Counted from the stretch's first letter, positions 1 to 6,020 are shown. The stretch: 12,288 bases of DNA from Candidatus Parcubacteria bacterium (GCA_022616215.1 JAKEFE010000008.1:1-12288); one strand, 5' to 3'. The notes: a model not told the origin generated them from the sequence alone. Translations and numbers: made by a program.

Positions 1-327
1 CGCGAGGTTTTAGAAGAAACAGGGCTGAAAGTTATAAAAATCACGCCGGACATAAAAACTAAAGTCCATTCTCCGCGCGATGACGGCGCGTTTGCGTTCG
101 TTCCTTTTTGCGCCCAACAACAAATAAAAGGCGGTAAGCCGTGGGTGGGTTTCGTCTTTCTCTGTGAAGTTGAGGATACCGAACCGGTGGCGCAAAAAGA
201 AGAAACAAAGGACATTCGTTGGATAACTATTTCTGAACTGCGTGATATTTTTGAGAAAACCCCCGAACAGATTTTTACACTTCAACTCGGCGTGATTGAT
301 TTTTATCTGAACTATCAAAACTCATAG
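1..327 (+). CDS. Nudix hydrolase, C-terminal part (5' end outside window)
   Basis: The frame is open from the first base to the TAG at 325-327, giving 108 residues. It begins REVLEETGL, which matches the second half of the Nudix box (REUXEEXGU) that holds the metal-binding glutamates. The first half of the box and the N-terminal strand lie upstream of the window. After the box come WVGFVFLCEV and then ETKDIRWITISELRD, typical of the later beta strands of Nudix enzymes, where an acidic stretch precedes a W and a helix. Such enzymes hydrolyse a nucleoside diphosphate linked to another group; the substrate cannot be told from this fragment. The gene is convergent with the sigma-factor operon, and two hairpins follow its stop. 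Family assignment is firm; specificity is unknown. Confidence 0.85.
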   Translation, partial: REVLEETGLKVIKITPDIKTKVHSPRDDGAFAFVPFCAQQQIKGGKPWVGFVFLCEVEDTEPVAQKEETKDIRWITISELRDIFEKTPEQIFTLQLGVIDFYLNYQNS

Positions 328-336
328 GGAGCCAGC

Positions 337-370
337 CCCGCCGTTTTGAGGAACATTATAAAACGGCGGG
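337..370 (+). terminator. GC-rich hairpin after the Nudix gene
   Basis: A perfect 11-bp stem (337-347 CCCGCCGTTTT with 360-370) starts 9 nt after the Nudix stop. The flanks (329-334 and 373-379) can extend it with one mismatch. No T run follows on the plus strand, so it is either a weak terminator, an mRNA 3'-end stabiliser, or a companion to the canonical terminator 21 bp downstream. Confidence 0.55.
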
Positions 371-391
371 ATTGGCCCCCCTAATACAAAC

Positions 392-423
392 AAAAAAGAA
401 CCGGCTTACATCGGTTCTTTTTT
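392..423. terminator. Bidirectional intrinsic terminator between convergent operons
   Basis: A perfect 12-bp stem (392-403 AAAAAAGAACCG with 412-423) has an 8-nt loop. The A run on one side and the T run on the other make a U-tract in both directions. It lies 64 nt after the Nudix stop and 19 nt beyond the stop of the secreted-protein gene on the minus strand, so it can end both transcription units. Confidence 0.88.
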
Positions 424-442
424 GTCGAACACAACAGAGAAG

Positions 443-1207
443 CTATTGCGCCGATGTGCTGAACGAAGCTTTGAGTTCAACTGTTGCGGCGTTCAAAGAC
501 GTTTTGAACGTCGCAAACGCGGTATCTATAGCCGCCTTTCTCGTCGCGCGAAGCTCTGTGAGCGCGCTCTGTACGGAACCCTGCTTGGATGTACGCGTCG
601 CCTTCAGGGAGTCTTGCGCGGCTTTGATATCCGCAGAGAAGTCGGCGCGCACCGTCGCGGCGGTAGTGCCCGACGCGCAGCTTGATTTCGCTTTCGCGAT
701 TGCCGCGTCAACGGCAGACCGGAAAGTCGTGATCGCACTGTCAGCGTCCGTTTCGGTTGAAGTGCGCAGGTTCGCGACACCGGTTTCAAAGGCGCTTATC
801 GCGGAATCCACCGCCGTCTTGCGTGTCGCGACCGCTGCTTCAACGTCTACCTTGAACTCTGCGACCGCTGCTTTTTGAGCGTCCGTTGTCGCACGTGCTT
901 CAAGCGCGGCGTATCGCTCGGCGCGGTTGTCGTCATGCGTATCGCGGTTCGTTGCCAACTTGGTAAGCCACGAATCAACACGCGTGGTGAAGTTCGCCTG
1001 CCGCGTGGCTCGGCGGGAATCGAAACTACCTTCCCGCGTCTCGATGCGGCTGTCAATGTTCGCGGTGATTTGGTCAATGCGCGAACAGAACAGTCCGGCT
1101 TGCGCCTGTCCTTGTGTTTGCGCAAATGCGGCCGGTGCGACACCAAGCAGCATCGCGAGTGCAAGTACGCCTGCCCCAACTTTCGTCGCGAGTATGTTAG
1201 TAGTCAT
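443..1207 (-). CDS. Secreted helical protein of the sigma-factor operon (unknown function)
   Basis: The 254-residue product begins MTTNILATKVGAG and has a clear signal peptide: Lys at 8, a hydrophobic core at about 10-26 and a likely cleavage after AFA (27-29). The mature part is rich in A, T, D, R and K and poor in Pro and aromatics, and looks almost wholly alpha-helical or coiled-coil. It has two cysteines (about 41 and 177) that could pair outside the membrane. A segment near residue 128 (TRKTAVDSAISAFETG) recurs near 222 (TRKAAIDTAFATFKTS), suggesting internal duplication. I recognise no family. It overlaps the end of the putative anti-sigma gene by 9 nt, so the two are probably translationally coupled. 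An in-frame TTG at 1222 would add five residues. I prefer ATG 1207 because it directly precedes a normal signal peptide. It ends just before the bidirectional terminator. It could be the sensor, ligand or output of the sigma system. Confidence 0.78.
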   Translation of the reverse strand: MTTNILATKVGAGVLALAMLLGVAPAAFAQTQGQAQAGLFCSRIDQITANIDSRIETREGSFDSRRATRQANFTTRVDSWLTKLATNRDTHDDNRAERYAALEARATTDAQKAAVAEFKVDVEAAVATRKTAVDSAISAFETGVANLRTSTETDADSAITTFRSAVDAAIAKAKSSCASGTTAATVRADFSADIKAAQDSLKATRTSKQGSVQSALTELRATRKAAIDTAFATFKTSLNAATVELKASFSTSAQ

Positions 1208-1724
1208 AGGTGTCTGAATCAAAACCTGATAATTCGGATTGCGCGAACATATCGGCGCTCACGCCGTCGTCGGCATAGGCCATCTGGTCGCTCGCGGCGT
1301 CCGCCGAGAATCCGGCGAGAACATCGTCCACGCTTGCGTTTGCGGCGACTTTCGACGGAGTGGTTTTGGTTGGGGTTTCGGCGATGTGTCCGCCCTTGCC
1401 AGAGAAGAATACCGTGCCGCCCACGACGACAAGGCCGAGGACCAAGACCGGAAGGATAATTTTGTAATTCATGCTTAAAAATAACGAATTGATAACAAAG
1501 GGGCTTTCGACGGACCCCCCTACTTGAGGTAAACGAGCGCCCAGAGGTTTTGTTATGGGTTCGGGAATGGCAGACGCCGCGCGCGCAAGTAGTTGCCGCG
1601 TTTCCTCGACTTCCTCTATCGCCGCGCGGTGGTCCGGGAACTTCCGCACAAGCGCGTCAACGGACACCCCCTCATCAAGGGCTTTCATGATTTCCGCTAC
1701 GGTGTCTGGATGTATGTTGTTCAT
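1197..1724 (-). CDS. Single-pass membrane protein, putative anti-sigma factor
   Basis: This 175-residue protein is encoded 8 nt after the sigma-factor stop. Residues 1-60 form an acidic helical N-terminal region (DEGVSVDALVRKFPDHRAAI, then a helix with EEVEETRQLLARA). One strong membrane segment covers about 86-107 (YKIILPVLVLGLVVVGGTVFF). The last 65 residues are acidic and would be outside if the N-terminus is inside. This order, a cytoplasmic sigma-binding part, one TM and an external sensor tail, next to an ECF sigma gene, is the usual anti-sigma layout. There is no zinc-binding HxxxCxxC motif, so it is not a ZAS-type anti-sigma, and the role is inferred from position and topology. No Shine-Dalgarno sequence is visible, so coupling to the sigma gene is likely. 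The linker at about 61-84 is odd and is discussed under findings. Confidence 0.72.
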   Translation of the reverse strand: MNNIHPDTVAEIMKALDEGVSVDALVRKFPDHRAAIEEVEETRQLLARAASAIPEPITKPLGARLPQVGGSVESPFVINSLFLSMNYKIILPVLVLGLVVVGGTVFFSGKGGHIAETPTKTTPSKVAANASVDDVLAGFSADAASDQMAYADDGVSADMFAQSELSGFDSDTYDY

Positions 1725-1732
1725 ATACGTTT

Positions 1733-2251
1733 TTACTTTTTGCTCTGCAATACGCGCCGGAGCGAAGAGAGTGCACGGAATTCCATTTGTCGCACCGTAT
1801 TCTCGTTTTTCCCCATTTCTGCCGCGACTTCTCTGGTTGAAAGCCCGGAGAAATACTTGAGCGATAGGACTTCTCGCTGTTCTTCCGTGAGCATCTGGAG
1901 CGCTTTGAGGACTGAAGTGAACTCGGAGGCGGTATGTGCTTGTTCCAACGGCCCTGGCGCGTCATCGGGAATATCCATTCCCCCCATTTCGTTTTCCGTG
2001 TCATTCGCGGCGGTCATGTGTGAAAACGGAATGGGTCGCTTGCGCTTCCAAAAATCTTTTACGCCGTTTCTGACCGCGGAGAATAAATACGCTTTAGTAA
2101 TCGTGGTGCTAGAATTCTGTTTTGAAGCCAGGCGCATGAATACATTTTGAACGATATCGCTTGCTTCGTCCACGTTTCCCGTAAGTCCGACCGCAAAGCG
2201 ATGGAGGGCGCGAGCATACTCCGTGTAAAGTTTTTCTAAGGGAGTTTCCAC
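1733..2251 (-). CDS. ECF-type RNA polymerase sigma factor
   Basis: This is a 172-residue sigma-70-family protein with only regions 2 and 4, the size and layout of ECF sigma factors. Region 2 spans about 7-72 (LYTEYARALHRFAVGLTG, EASDIVQNVFMRL, then YLFSAVRNGVKDFWKRKR). Region 4 spans about 112-168, with LTEEQREVLSLKYFSGLS followed by the helix-turn-helix STREVAAEMGKNENTVRQ that would read the -35 element. It would direct RNA polymerase to a small regulon, probably including its own operon. The start is GTG at 2251. The hexamer TATACT ends 6 nt before it, which also fits a leaderless message. It heads an operon with the membrane and secreted proteins downstream. Which signal releases it cannot be read from the sequence. 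Confidence 0.93.
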   Translation of the reverse strand: METPLEKLYTEYARALHRFAVGLTGNVDEASDIVQNVFMRLASKQNSSTTITKAYLFSAVRNGVKDFWKRKRPIPFSHMTAANDTENEMGGMDIPDDAPGPLEQAHTASEFTSVLKALQMLTEEQREVLSLKYFSGLSTREVAAEMGKNENTVRQMEFRALSSLRRVLQSKK

Positions 2252-2498
2252 GTCCCTAGTATATAAGACGATTGAATCGCGTGATAGTTATGGTTGTGTC
2301 GCCTTTTGAAAACTCCACAAGGGGCAACAAAGGCAAGGCGAAGCCAAGCCATTGAAGCCTCTTGCTCCGTAATCAAAAGGCAACCCGAGGAGCAAAATGC
2401 AATGTGGATGCGCCAAAGGCGCAACAAAATAGATATGTGCTTGCCCCCCACCAAGGAAAGCCAGTGCGAAAACAACTTTGTTCCTCACCTAAAAAACT
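2252..2498. other. Non-coding gap with several hairpins
   Basis: This 247-bp gap lies between the small unknown gene and the sigma gene, both on the minus strand. I see no convincing gene. Three stem pairs stand out: 2299-2305 with 2335-2341 (TCGCCTT/AAGGCGA), 2362-2368 with 2389-2395 (TTGCTCC/GGAGCAA), and a tight hairpin 2409-2414 with 2418-2423 (TGCGCC/GGCGCA, 3-nt loop). The motif GGCAA or its complement recurs several times. It could be a small structured RNA, an element like those at 3219 and 6731, or decayed sequence. Confidence 0.4.
2258..2263 (-). promoter_or_regulatory. -10 element of the sigma-factor operon
   Basis: Read on the minus strand this is TATACT, followed by six bases (AGGGAC) and then the GTG start. 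A -10 at this distance puts transcription start at or within a base or two of the start codon. No good -35 consensus is seen 16-18 bp upstream. If the operon is autoregulated by its own ECF factor, a different -35 would be expected. Confidence 0.5.
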
Positions 2499-2714
2499 TC
2501 ACTGTCGCCGTTCCATCTGGATTCGCTTCATAACCTCGGCGTAATACTTATCAAAATCTTCCTGGTGAGCTGACCTATCGCCCGGTTGTGCCTGAGCAAG
2601 GGCCGCACTCGCTGCTGCAAAGCCCTTCAGGAGCTGTACATCAGGCATCCGGTGAACCTCAATTTCAACCTTGGGTTCATAACTTGTTGGTTTTGATTCC
2701 TGTATTTCTGACAT
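2499..2714 (-). CDS. Small protein of unknown function, downstream of yqeY
   Basis: A 71-residue soluble protein begins MSEIQESKPTSYEPKVEIEV. The first 30 residues are polar and probably disordered. An Ala/Gln-rich helix follows (LLKGFAAASAALAQAQ, about 33-48), then a charged C-terminal helix (EDFDKYYAEVMKRIQMERRQ). There is no signal peptide, membrane segment or cysteine in this version. The ATG at 2714 lies 10 nt after the yqeY stop, so the two are co-transcribed. An upstream in-frame ATG at 2741 would add nine residues and overlap yqeY; I think it less likely. I do not recognise a family. A small adaptor or binding protein is possible but not shown. Confidence 0.6.
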   Translation of the reverse strand: MSEIQESKPTSYEPKVEIEVHRMPDVQLLKGFAAASAALAQAQPGDRSAHQEDFDKYYAEVMKRIQMERRQ

Positions 2715-2724
2715 AGGTACTATG

Positions 2725-3177
2725 TTATGTGAGCAATGCATCCACGACTGCTTTCACGTCTCCACCGTCGGCCTTACCCTTCAACTCCTTCATCACTGCG
2801 CCGGTAAGCTGCCCGGCTTTTGATGTATCCGTCACCCCCATCTCCGCCATCTTTGCTTTCACTACTTTCTCAACATCCTCGCGAGACATCTGCGCAGGGA
2901 GAAATGCCTCAATGATGGCAAGCTCTTCTTTTTCAGGAACCGCAAGCTCATTTCTACCTGCCGCTTCAAACTGTTGGATGGAATCTTTTCTTTGGTTTGC
3001 GGCGCGTTTGAGAACCGCAAGGGCCTCGTCATCAGTGAGAAACTCGTCGGGTTTGCGTTTTTTCGCGACCACTTCGTTTGTCATGGCGGCAGTAAGTGAG
3101 CGAAGCGTGCGTAGGCGCGGTTCATCCTTTGCTTTGAGTGCGTCCAGAATACCAGTTTTTATATTTTCATGAATCAT
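2725..3177 (-). CDS. yqeY: GatB/YqeY domain protein
   Basis: The 150-residue product has the usual YqeY length. Its sequence fits the family: an N-terminal helical part with ALKAKDEPRLRTLRSLTAAM, a middle stretch LTDDEALAVLKRAANQRKDS, then FEAAGRNELAVPEKEELAII and FLPAQMSREDVEKVV, and a C-terminal part with GQLTGAVMKELKGKADGGDV ending VVDALLT. YqeY resembles the tail domain of GatB in the tRNA-dependent amidotransferase. It is thought to bind tRNA or act near translation, but its exact role is not settled. The ATG at 3177 is preceded on the minus strand by TAGGAT 6 nt upstream and by a possible AGGA. It leads a two-gene unit with the small protein at 2499-2714 and is divergent from the ATPase across 36 bp. 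Confidence 0.93.
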   Translation of the reverse strand: MIHENIKTGILDALKAKDEPRLRTLRSLTAAMTNEVVAKKRKPDEFLTDDEALAVLKRAANQRKDSIQQFEAAGRNELAVPEKEELAIIEAFLPAQMSREDVEKVVKAKMAEMGVTDTSKAGQLTGAVMKELKGKADGGDVKAVVDALLT

Positions 3178-3183
3178 GCCGAA

Positions 3184-3189
3184 ATCCTA
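3184..3189 (-). promoter_or_regulatory. -10-like element of yqeY
   Basis: On the minus strand this reads TAGGAT, preceded by TGA (an extended -10 pattern, TGN) and followed by six bases and the ATG of yqeY. It matches the consensus at four of six positions. The same bases include AGGA, which could instead be a Shine-Dalgarno sequence, so the call is tentative. Confidence 0.35.
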
Positions 3190-3200
3190 TCACAATCGGG

Positions 3201-3206
3201 TATACT
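3201..3206 (+). promoter_or_regulatory. -10 element of the ATPase-rmuC unit
   Basis: TATACT is followed by seven bases and then an ATG at 3214. That ATG is not in the ATPase frame. It opens an 18-codon reading frame that runs into the inverted-repeat element. The yqeY -10 lies 11 bp away on the other strand, so polymerases at the two promoters would compete. Confidence 0.5.
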
Positions 3207-3213
3207 TTTCTTT

Positions 3214-3270
3214 ATGTACCCCGTTAGAAATAGGGCGCGAATCGCAAATATACGTCAGAATGATCATTAA
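3214..3270 (+). CDS. Possible leader peptide (18 codons) before the ATPase
   Basis: An ATG placed 7 nt after TATACT opens MYPVRNRARIANIRQNDH, ending at TAA 3268-3270. Most of it is encoded by the left part of the inverted-repeat element. Its last codons overlap the in-frame ATPase ATG at 3260, which would allow translational coupling. It may equally be a by-product of the element insertion, with no function. Confidence 0.25.
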   Translation: MYPVRNRARIANIRQNDH

Positions 3271-3338
3271 AACTACACATAACAGCGAGCGTTCACAAAG
3301 GCTCACGCACAGCTCGTCGTCCTCAATTTCTAACGGGG
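3219..3338. repeat. 120-bp element bounded by 13-bp perfect inverted repeats
   Basis: CCCCGTTAGAAAT at 3219-3231 is repeated exactly in inverse at 3326-3338. The 120-bp span is a multiple of three and is open in the ATPase frame. It lies between the -10 element and the first residues that look like a normal ATPase N-terminus. This suggests insertion of a small palindrome-ended element (MITE- or REP-like) near the gene start. I have the impression that similar sequences occur in other CPR genomes, but I cannot confirm that here. Confidence 0.65.
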
Positions 3339-6013
3339 TGAATGTTCGTTCGTGGCACGCCTTGTCTCCCGATGAGGTCGTCAAGATATTCGGGAGCGAT
3401 GGAGAACGCGGACTCACCGAGAGTGAGGCCGCGTCCCGCCTTACACAAGGCAAAAACCGTCTGCCGCCTCCTCGGCGAGAAAGTGTATTTTCGCGCATTT
3501 TCCGCCAACTCAAAAGTCCGATAGCAATCGTGCTTCTTCTGGCGGCGTTTGCGACGATATTTATTTCACACTACACGGATGCCGTCGTCATCGCACTTGC
3601 GCTCCTCGTCAATGTTGCTATCGGGGTATTTCAAGAGGGAAGAGCAGGGAAAGCATTTGCGGCCATCGCCGCACGAGAGGCATCGACGGCACTAGTGGTT
3701 CGGGACGGTACGCGTCACGAAAGTCCTACAGACAATCTTGTTCCCGGAGATATCATCATGTTGTCCTCCGGCGCGCGCATCGGCGCCGATGTGCGCCTCA
3801 CCGAAACGCATGAGCTTACCGTGGAAGAATCGCCTCTTTCCGGGGAATGGCTTCCTGTTGAAAAAACATTGGAACAGGTGGCGGAAGATGCGCCGCTCGT
3901 GGAGCGCACCTCCATGGCGTATTCAGGCACGCTTGTCATTTCCGGCGGCGGAAAAGGCGTTGTGGTGGCAACGGGAATACACACGGAAATAGGTTCCATC
4001 GCGCGCGAGCTTCTGAAGTCTCGCCACACCGAAACGCCGCTCCAGCGCGACATCAAATCAATCGCACGCGTCCTGCTCATCATCGTTGCTGTCGTCATTG
4101 TGTTTATTGGGGCTCTCGCTCTGTATCAGGGCATGACCGTGGGCGATACGCTTCTTATTGCCATTTCTTTGGCCGTCGCTTCCATTCCGGAAGGACTTCC
4201 GGCAGCCGTAACCGTGGTGCTTGCCCTTGGTATGGAACGCATTTTAAAAAGCGGAGGTCTTGTGCGAAATCTCCCCGCCGCAGAAACGCTGGGGGCGACG
4301 AGCATCATTTTGACGGACAAGACCGGTACGCTCACCGAAGGCAGAATGAAAGCCGTCGGTTTTGTAACACTGAAGGGAACGACGGAAGAGGCGGACGGCC
4401 CCATCGCGCGCGAAATACTTCGCGGCGCAGTACTAGCCTCCGACGGCTATTTGGAGGAAAAGAAAAATGCGGCGGAAGAAATTGTGGCGCACGGACGGCC
4501 CATGGAGCAGGCCATTGTGCTTGCCGGGCTTGAAGCAGGATTTACAGAGGGGTTGCGTCAAACCTGCCCGCGCGTTGACGAACTGCATTTCACGTCCACG
4601 CGCGGGTTTGGAGGCATGCTTGTGCGGGAAGACCACAAACGCATTGCGTACGTGACCGGTATACCTGAACTGTTTCTTGAAAACGCCACAACGGAAATGG
4701 GAGCGCGCGGCAGGGAGCGCGCGTTCTCAAAAGAGCACGCGCACTACTACCACGACGCGCTCACGCGAGCGGCACGGGAAGGGAAGCGGGTCTTGGCCGT
4801 CGGGCGTATTGAAGCGCATGCAGATATGTTTCCACCGGAAGCAGAGCTTCCGAAATTTCTTTCTCGCCTTGAGCTTTTAGGTTTCATCATCTTTTCTGAT
4901 GTTATCCGCGAAGACGCACGCGCGTCCGTTCAAGAAATGCAAAGCGCGGGCGCGCGCATCATCATGCTCACGGGAGACAATCCGGAAACCGCGCTTTGGT
5001 TTGCGCGCGAGACCGGCATTGCGGACAAAAATGGAAGAGTCTTTGTCGGTAACGATATTCATGACCTCTCTGATGAGGAACTGGTGCGGCTCCTTCGGGA
5101 GCATTCGGTGTTTGCACGCGTAGTGCCCACCGACAAGCTCCGTATCGCACGCGTCTTGATTGATGCGGGAGAAATAATCGCCATGACCGGAGACGGCGTA
5201 AACGATGCGCCCGCGCTTGAGCAGGCGACGATAGGGGTGGCGCTTGGAAGCGGAACAGATGTTGCCAAGGAAGCGTCCGATTTGGTGCTCCTCAATAACA
5301 GCTTCTCCGTGATGACGCATGCCATACGAGAAGGCAGGCGGCTTCGCGACAACGTGAAAAAAATATTCGGGTACATGCTCTCCACAAACTTTAGTGAAAT
5401 TTTTATCATTACTTCCTCGCTCATTGTGGGACTCCCCATTCCGCTTCTCCCGACACAAATTCTATGGGCAAACCTGATAGAAGGAGGACCGATGAATGTC
5501 GCGCTTGCTTTTGAGCCGCTGTATCCGACGGCGATGAAACGCTCACCAAAACACCCTGACATTGCAAAAATTCTCTCGCGTTCAACTATACGGCTCATCA
5601 TTTCCGTCGGTATTTTGACCGGGCTCATGCTGGTCGCGCTTCATTTCTATCTGTACGCGATTGCGGTTCCGGAAGACGAGCTTCGTACCATCATGTTCGG
5701 CGCGCTTTCCGCAAGCTCGGTGGCCGGAGCGCTCGCACTCAAGTCCTTTGGGACACCACTTTGGAAGCTCAACATTTTCTCAAACAAGATACTGCTTTTT
5801 TCACTTCTCGGAAGCGTGGCGATGCTTATGGTCGCGCTGTTTGTGCCGGCGGCCCAAGCTATCGTGCATACCGTGCCCGTGTCGGTGTTTGACATCTTCA
5901 TCATGCTTGGTGCCGGTGTCATAAACCTCGGGCTCATAGAATTATCCAAGGAACTGTTCTTCATAGGACCGGAAAGGAGGGCGGCACGCGCAGGAATAGC
6001 CATCACGGTATAA
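3260..6013 (+). CDS. P2-type cation-transporting P-type ATPase
   Basis: With ATG 3260 the protein has 917 residues. It shows the full P-type layout: a cation-ATPase N-terminal domain (WHALSPDEVVKIFG and GLTESEAASRL), M1-M2, the A domain, M3-M4 with PEGLP (about 310-314), the phosphorylation site DKTGTLT (Asp 353), an N domain, the P-domain hinges TGDNPET and TGDGVNDAP, and six C-terminal membrane segments, ten in all. It would couple ATP hydrolysis to cation movement across the membrane. PEGLP and NFSE in M5 place it near SERCA/PMCA-like Ca2+ pumps. Several signature residues differ: SGEW (194-197) replaces TGES, TGIPE replaces KGAPE, and M6 has NLIEGG where Ca2+ pumps have NLVTDG. Ion specificity is therefore open. 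The start is uncertain. ATG 3260 lies inside the inverted-repeat element, while GTG 3338 at its right edge would give a canonical N-terminus (MNVRSWHALSP). It is probably co-transcribed with rmuC, 7 nt downstream. Confidence 0.95.
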   Translation: MIIKTTHNSERSQRLTHSSSSSISNGVNVRSWHALSPDEVVKIFGSDGERGLTESEAASRLTQGKNRLPPPRRESVFSRIFRQLKSPIAIVLLLAAFATIFISHYTDAVVIALALLVNVAIGVFQEGRAGKAFAAIAAREASTALVVRDGTRHESPTDNLVPGDIIMLSSGARIGADVRLTETHELTVEESPLSGEWLPVEKTLEQVAEDAPLVERTSMAYSGTLVISGGGKGVVVATGIHTEIGSIARELLKSRHTETPLQRDIKSIARVLLIIVAVVIVFIGALALYQGMTVGDTLLIAISLAVASIPEGLPAAVTVVLALGMERILKSGGLVRNLPAAETLGATSIILTDKTGTLTEGRMKAVGFVTLKGTTEEADGPIAREILRGAVLASDGYLEEKKNAAEEIVAHGRPMEQAIVLAGLEAGFTEGLRQTCPRVDELHFTSTRGFGGMLVREDHKRIAYVTGIPELFLENATTEMGARGRERAFSKEHAHYYHDALTRAAREGKRVLAVGRIEAHADMFPPEAELPKFLSRLELLGFIIFSDVIREDARASVQEMQSAGARIIMLTGDNPETALWFARETGIADKNGRVFVGNDIHDLSDEELVRLLREHSVFARVVPTDKLRIARVLIDAGEIIAMTGDGVNDAPALEQATIGVALGSGTDVAKEASDLVLLNNSFSVMTHAIREGRRLRDNVKKIFGYMLSTNFSEIFIITSSLIVGLPIPLLPTQILWANLIEGGPMNVALAFEPLYPTAMKRSPKHPDIAKILSRSTIRLIISVGILTGLMLVALHFYLYAIAVPEDELRTIMFGALSASSVAGALALKSFGTPLWKLNIFSNKILLFSLLGSVAMLMVALFVPAAQAIVHTVPVSVFDIFIMLGAGVINLGLIELSKELFFIGPERRAARAGIAITV

Positions 6014-6014
6014 T
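6009..6014 (+). promoter_or_regulatory. -10-like element in front of rmuC
   Basis: A perfect TATAAT ends 6 nt before the rmuC ATG and includes the ATPase stop codon. No -35 is visible. It may give rmuC an internal leaderless promoter besides read-through from the ATPase gene, or may be chance. Confidence 0.4.
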
Positions 6015-6020
6015 CAAGGC

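Noticed and set aside
372..1217. Long plus-strand open frames opposite the secreted-protein gene
   Set aside because: They are antisense to a gene with a good signal peptide and operon context. Their translations are Arg/Ser/Ala-rich with no domain, and one starts inside the terminator.
1208..1222. TTG start adding MIQTP to the secreted protein
   Set aside because: The ATG five codons later directly precedes a normal signal peptide. The TTG form is possible but less likely.
2288..2488. 66-residue minus-strand frame in the hairpin-rich gap
   Set aside because: The sequence is rich in Leu, Pro, Phe and Cys with no family resemblance, and competing frames on both strands are equally open. It is better explained by structured or repeat DNA.
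2470..2495. Weak hairpin after the small unknown gene as a terminator
   Set aside because: The stem AACAA/TTGTT is only 5 bp and AT-rich with a 2-nt loop. It is not convincing.
3176..3259. ATPase start at ATG 3176
   Set aside because: It lies upstream of the -10 element at 3201-3206 and overlaps the yqeY start on the other strand. The added residues are not typical of the family.
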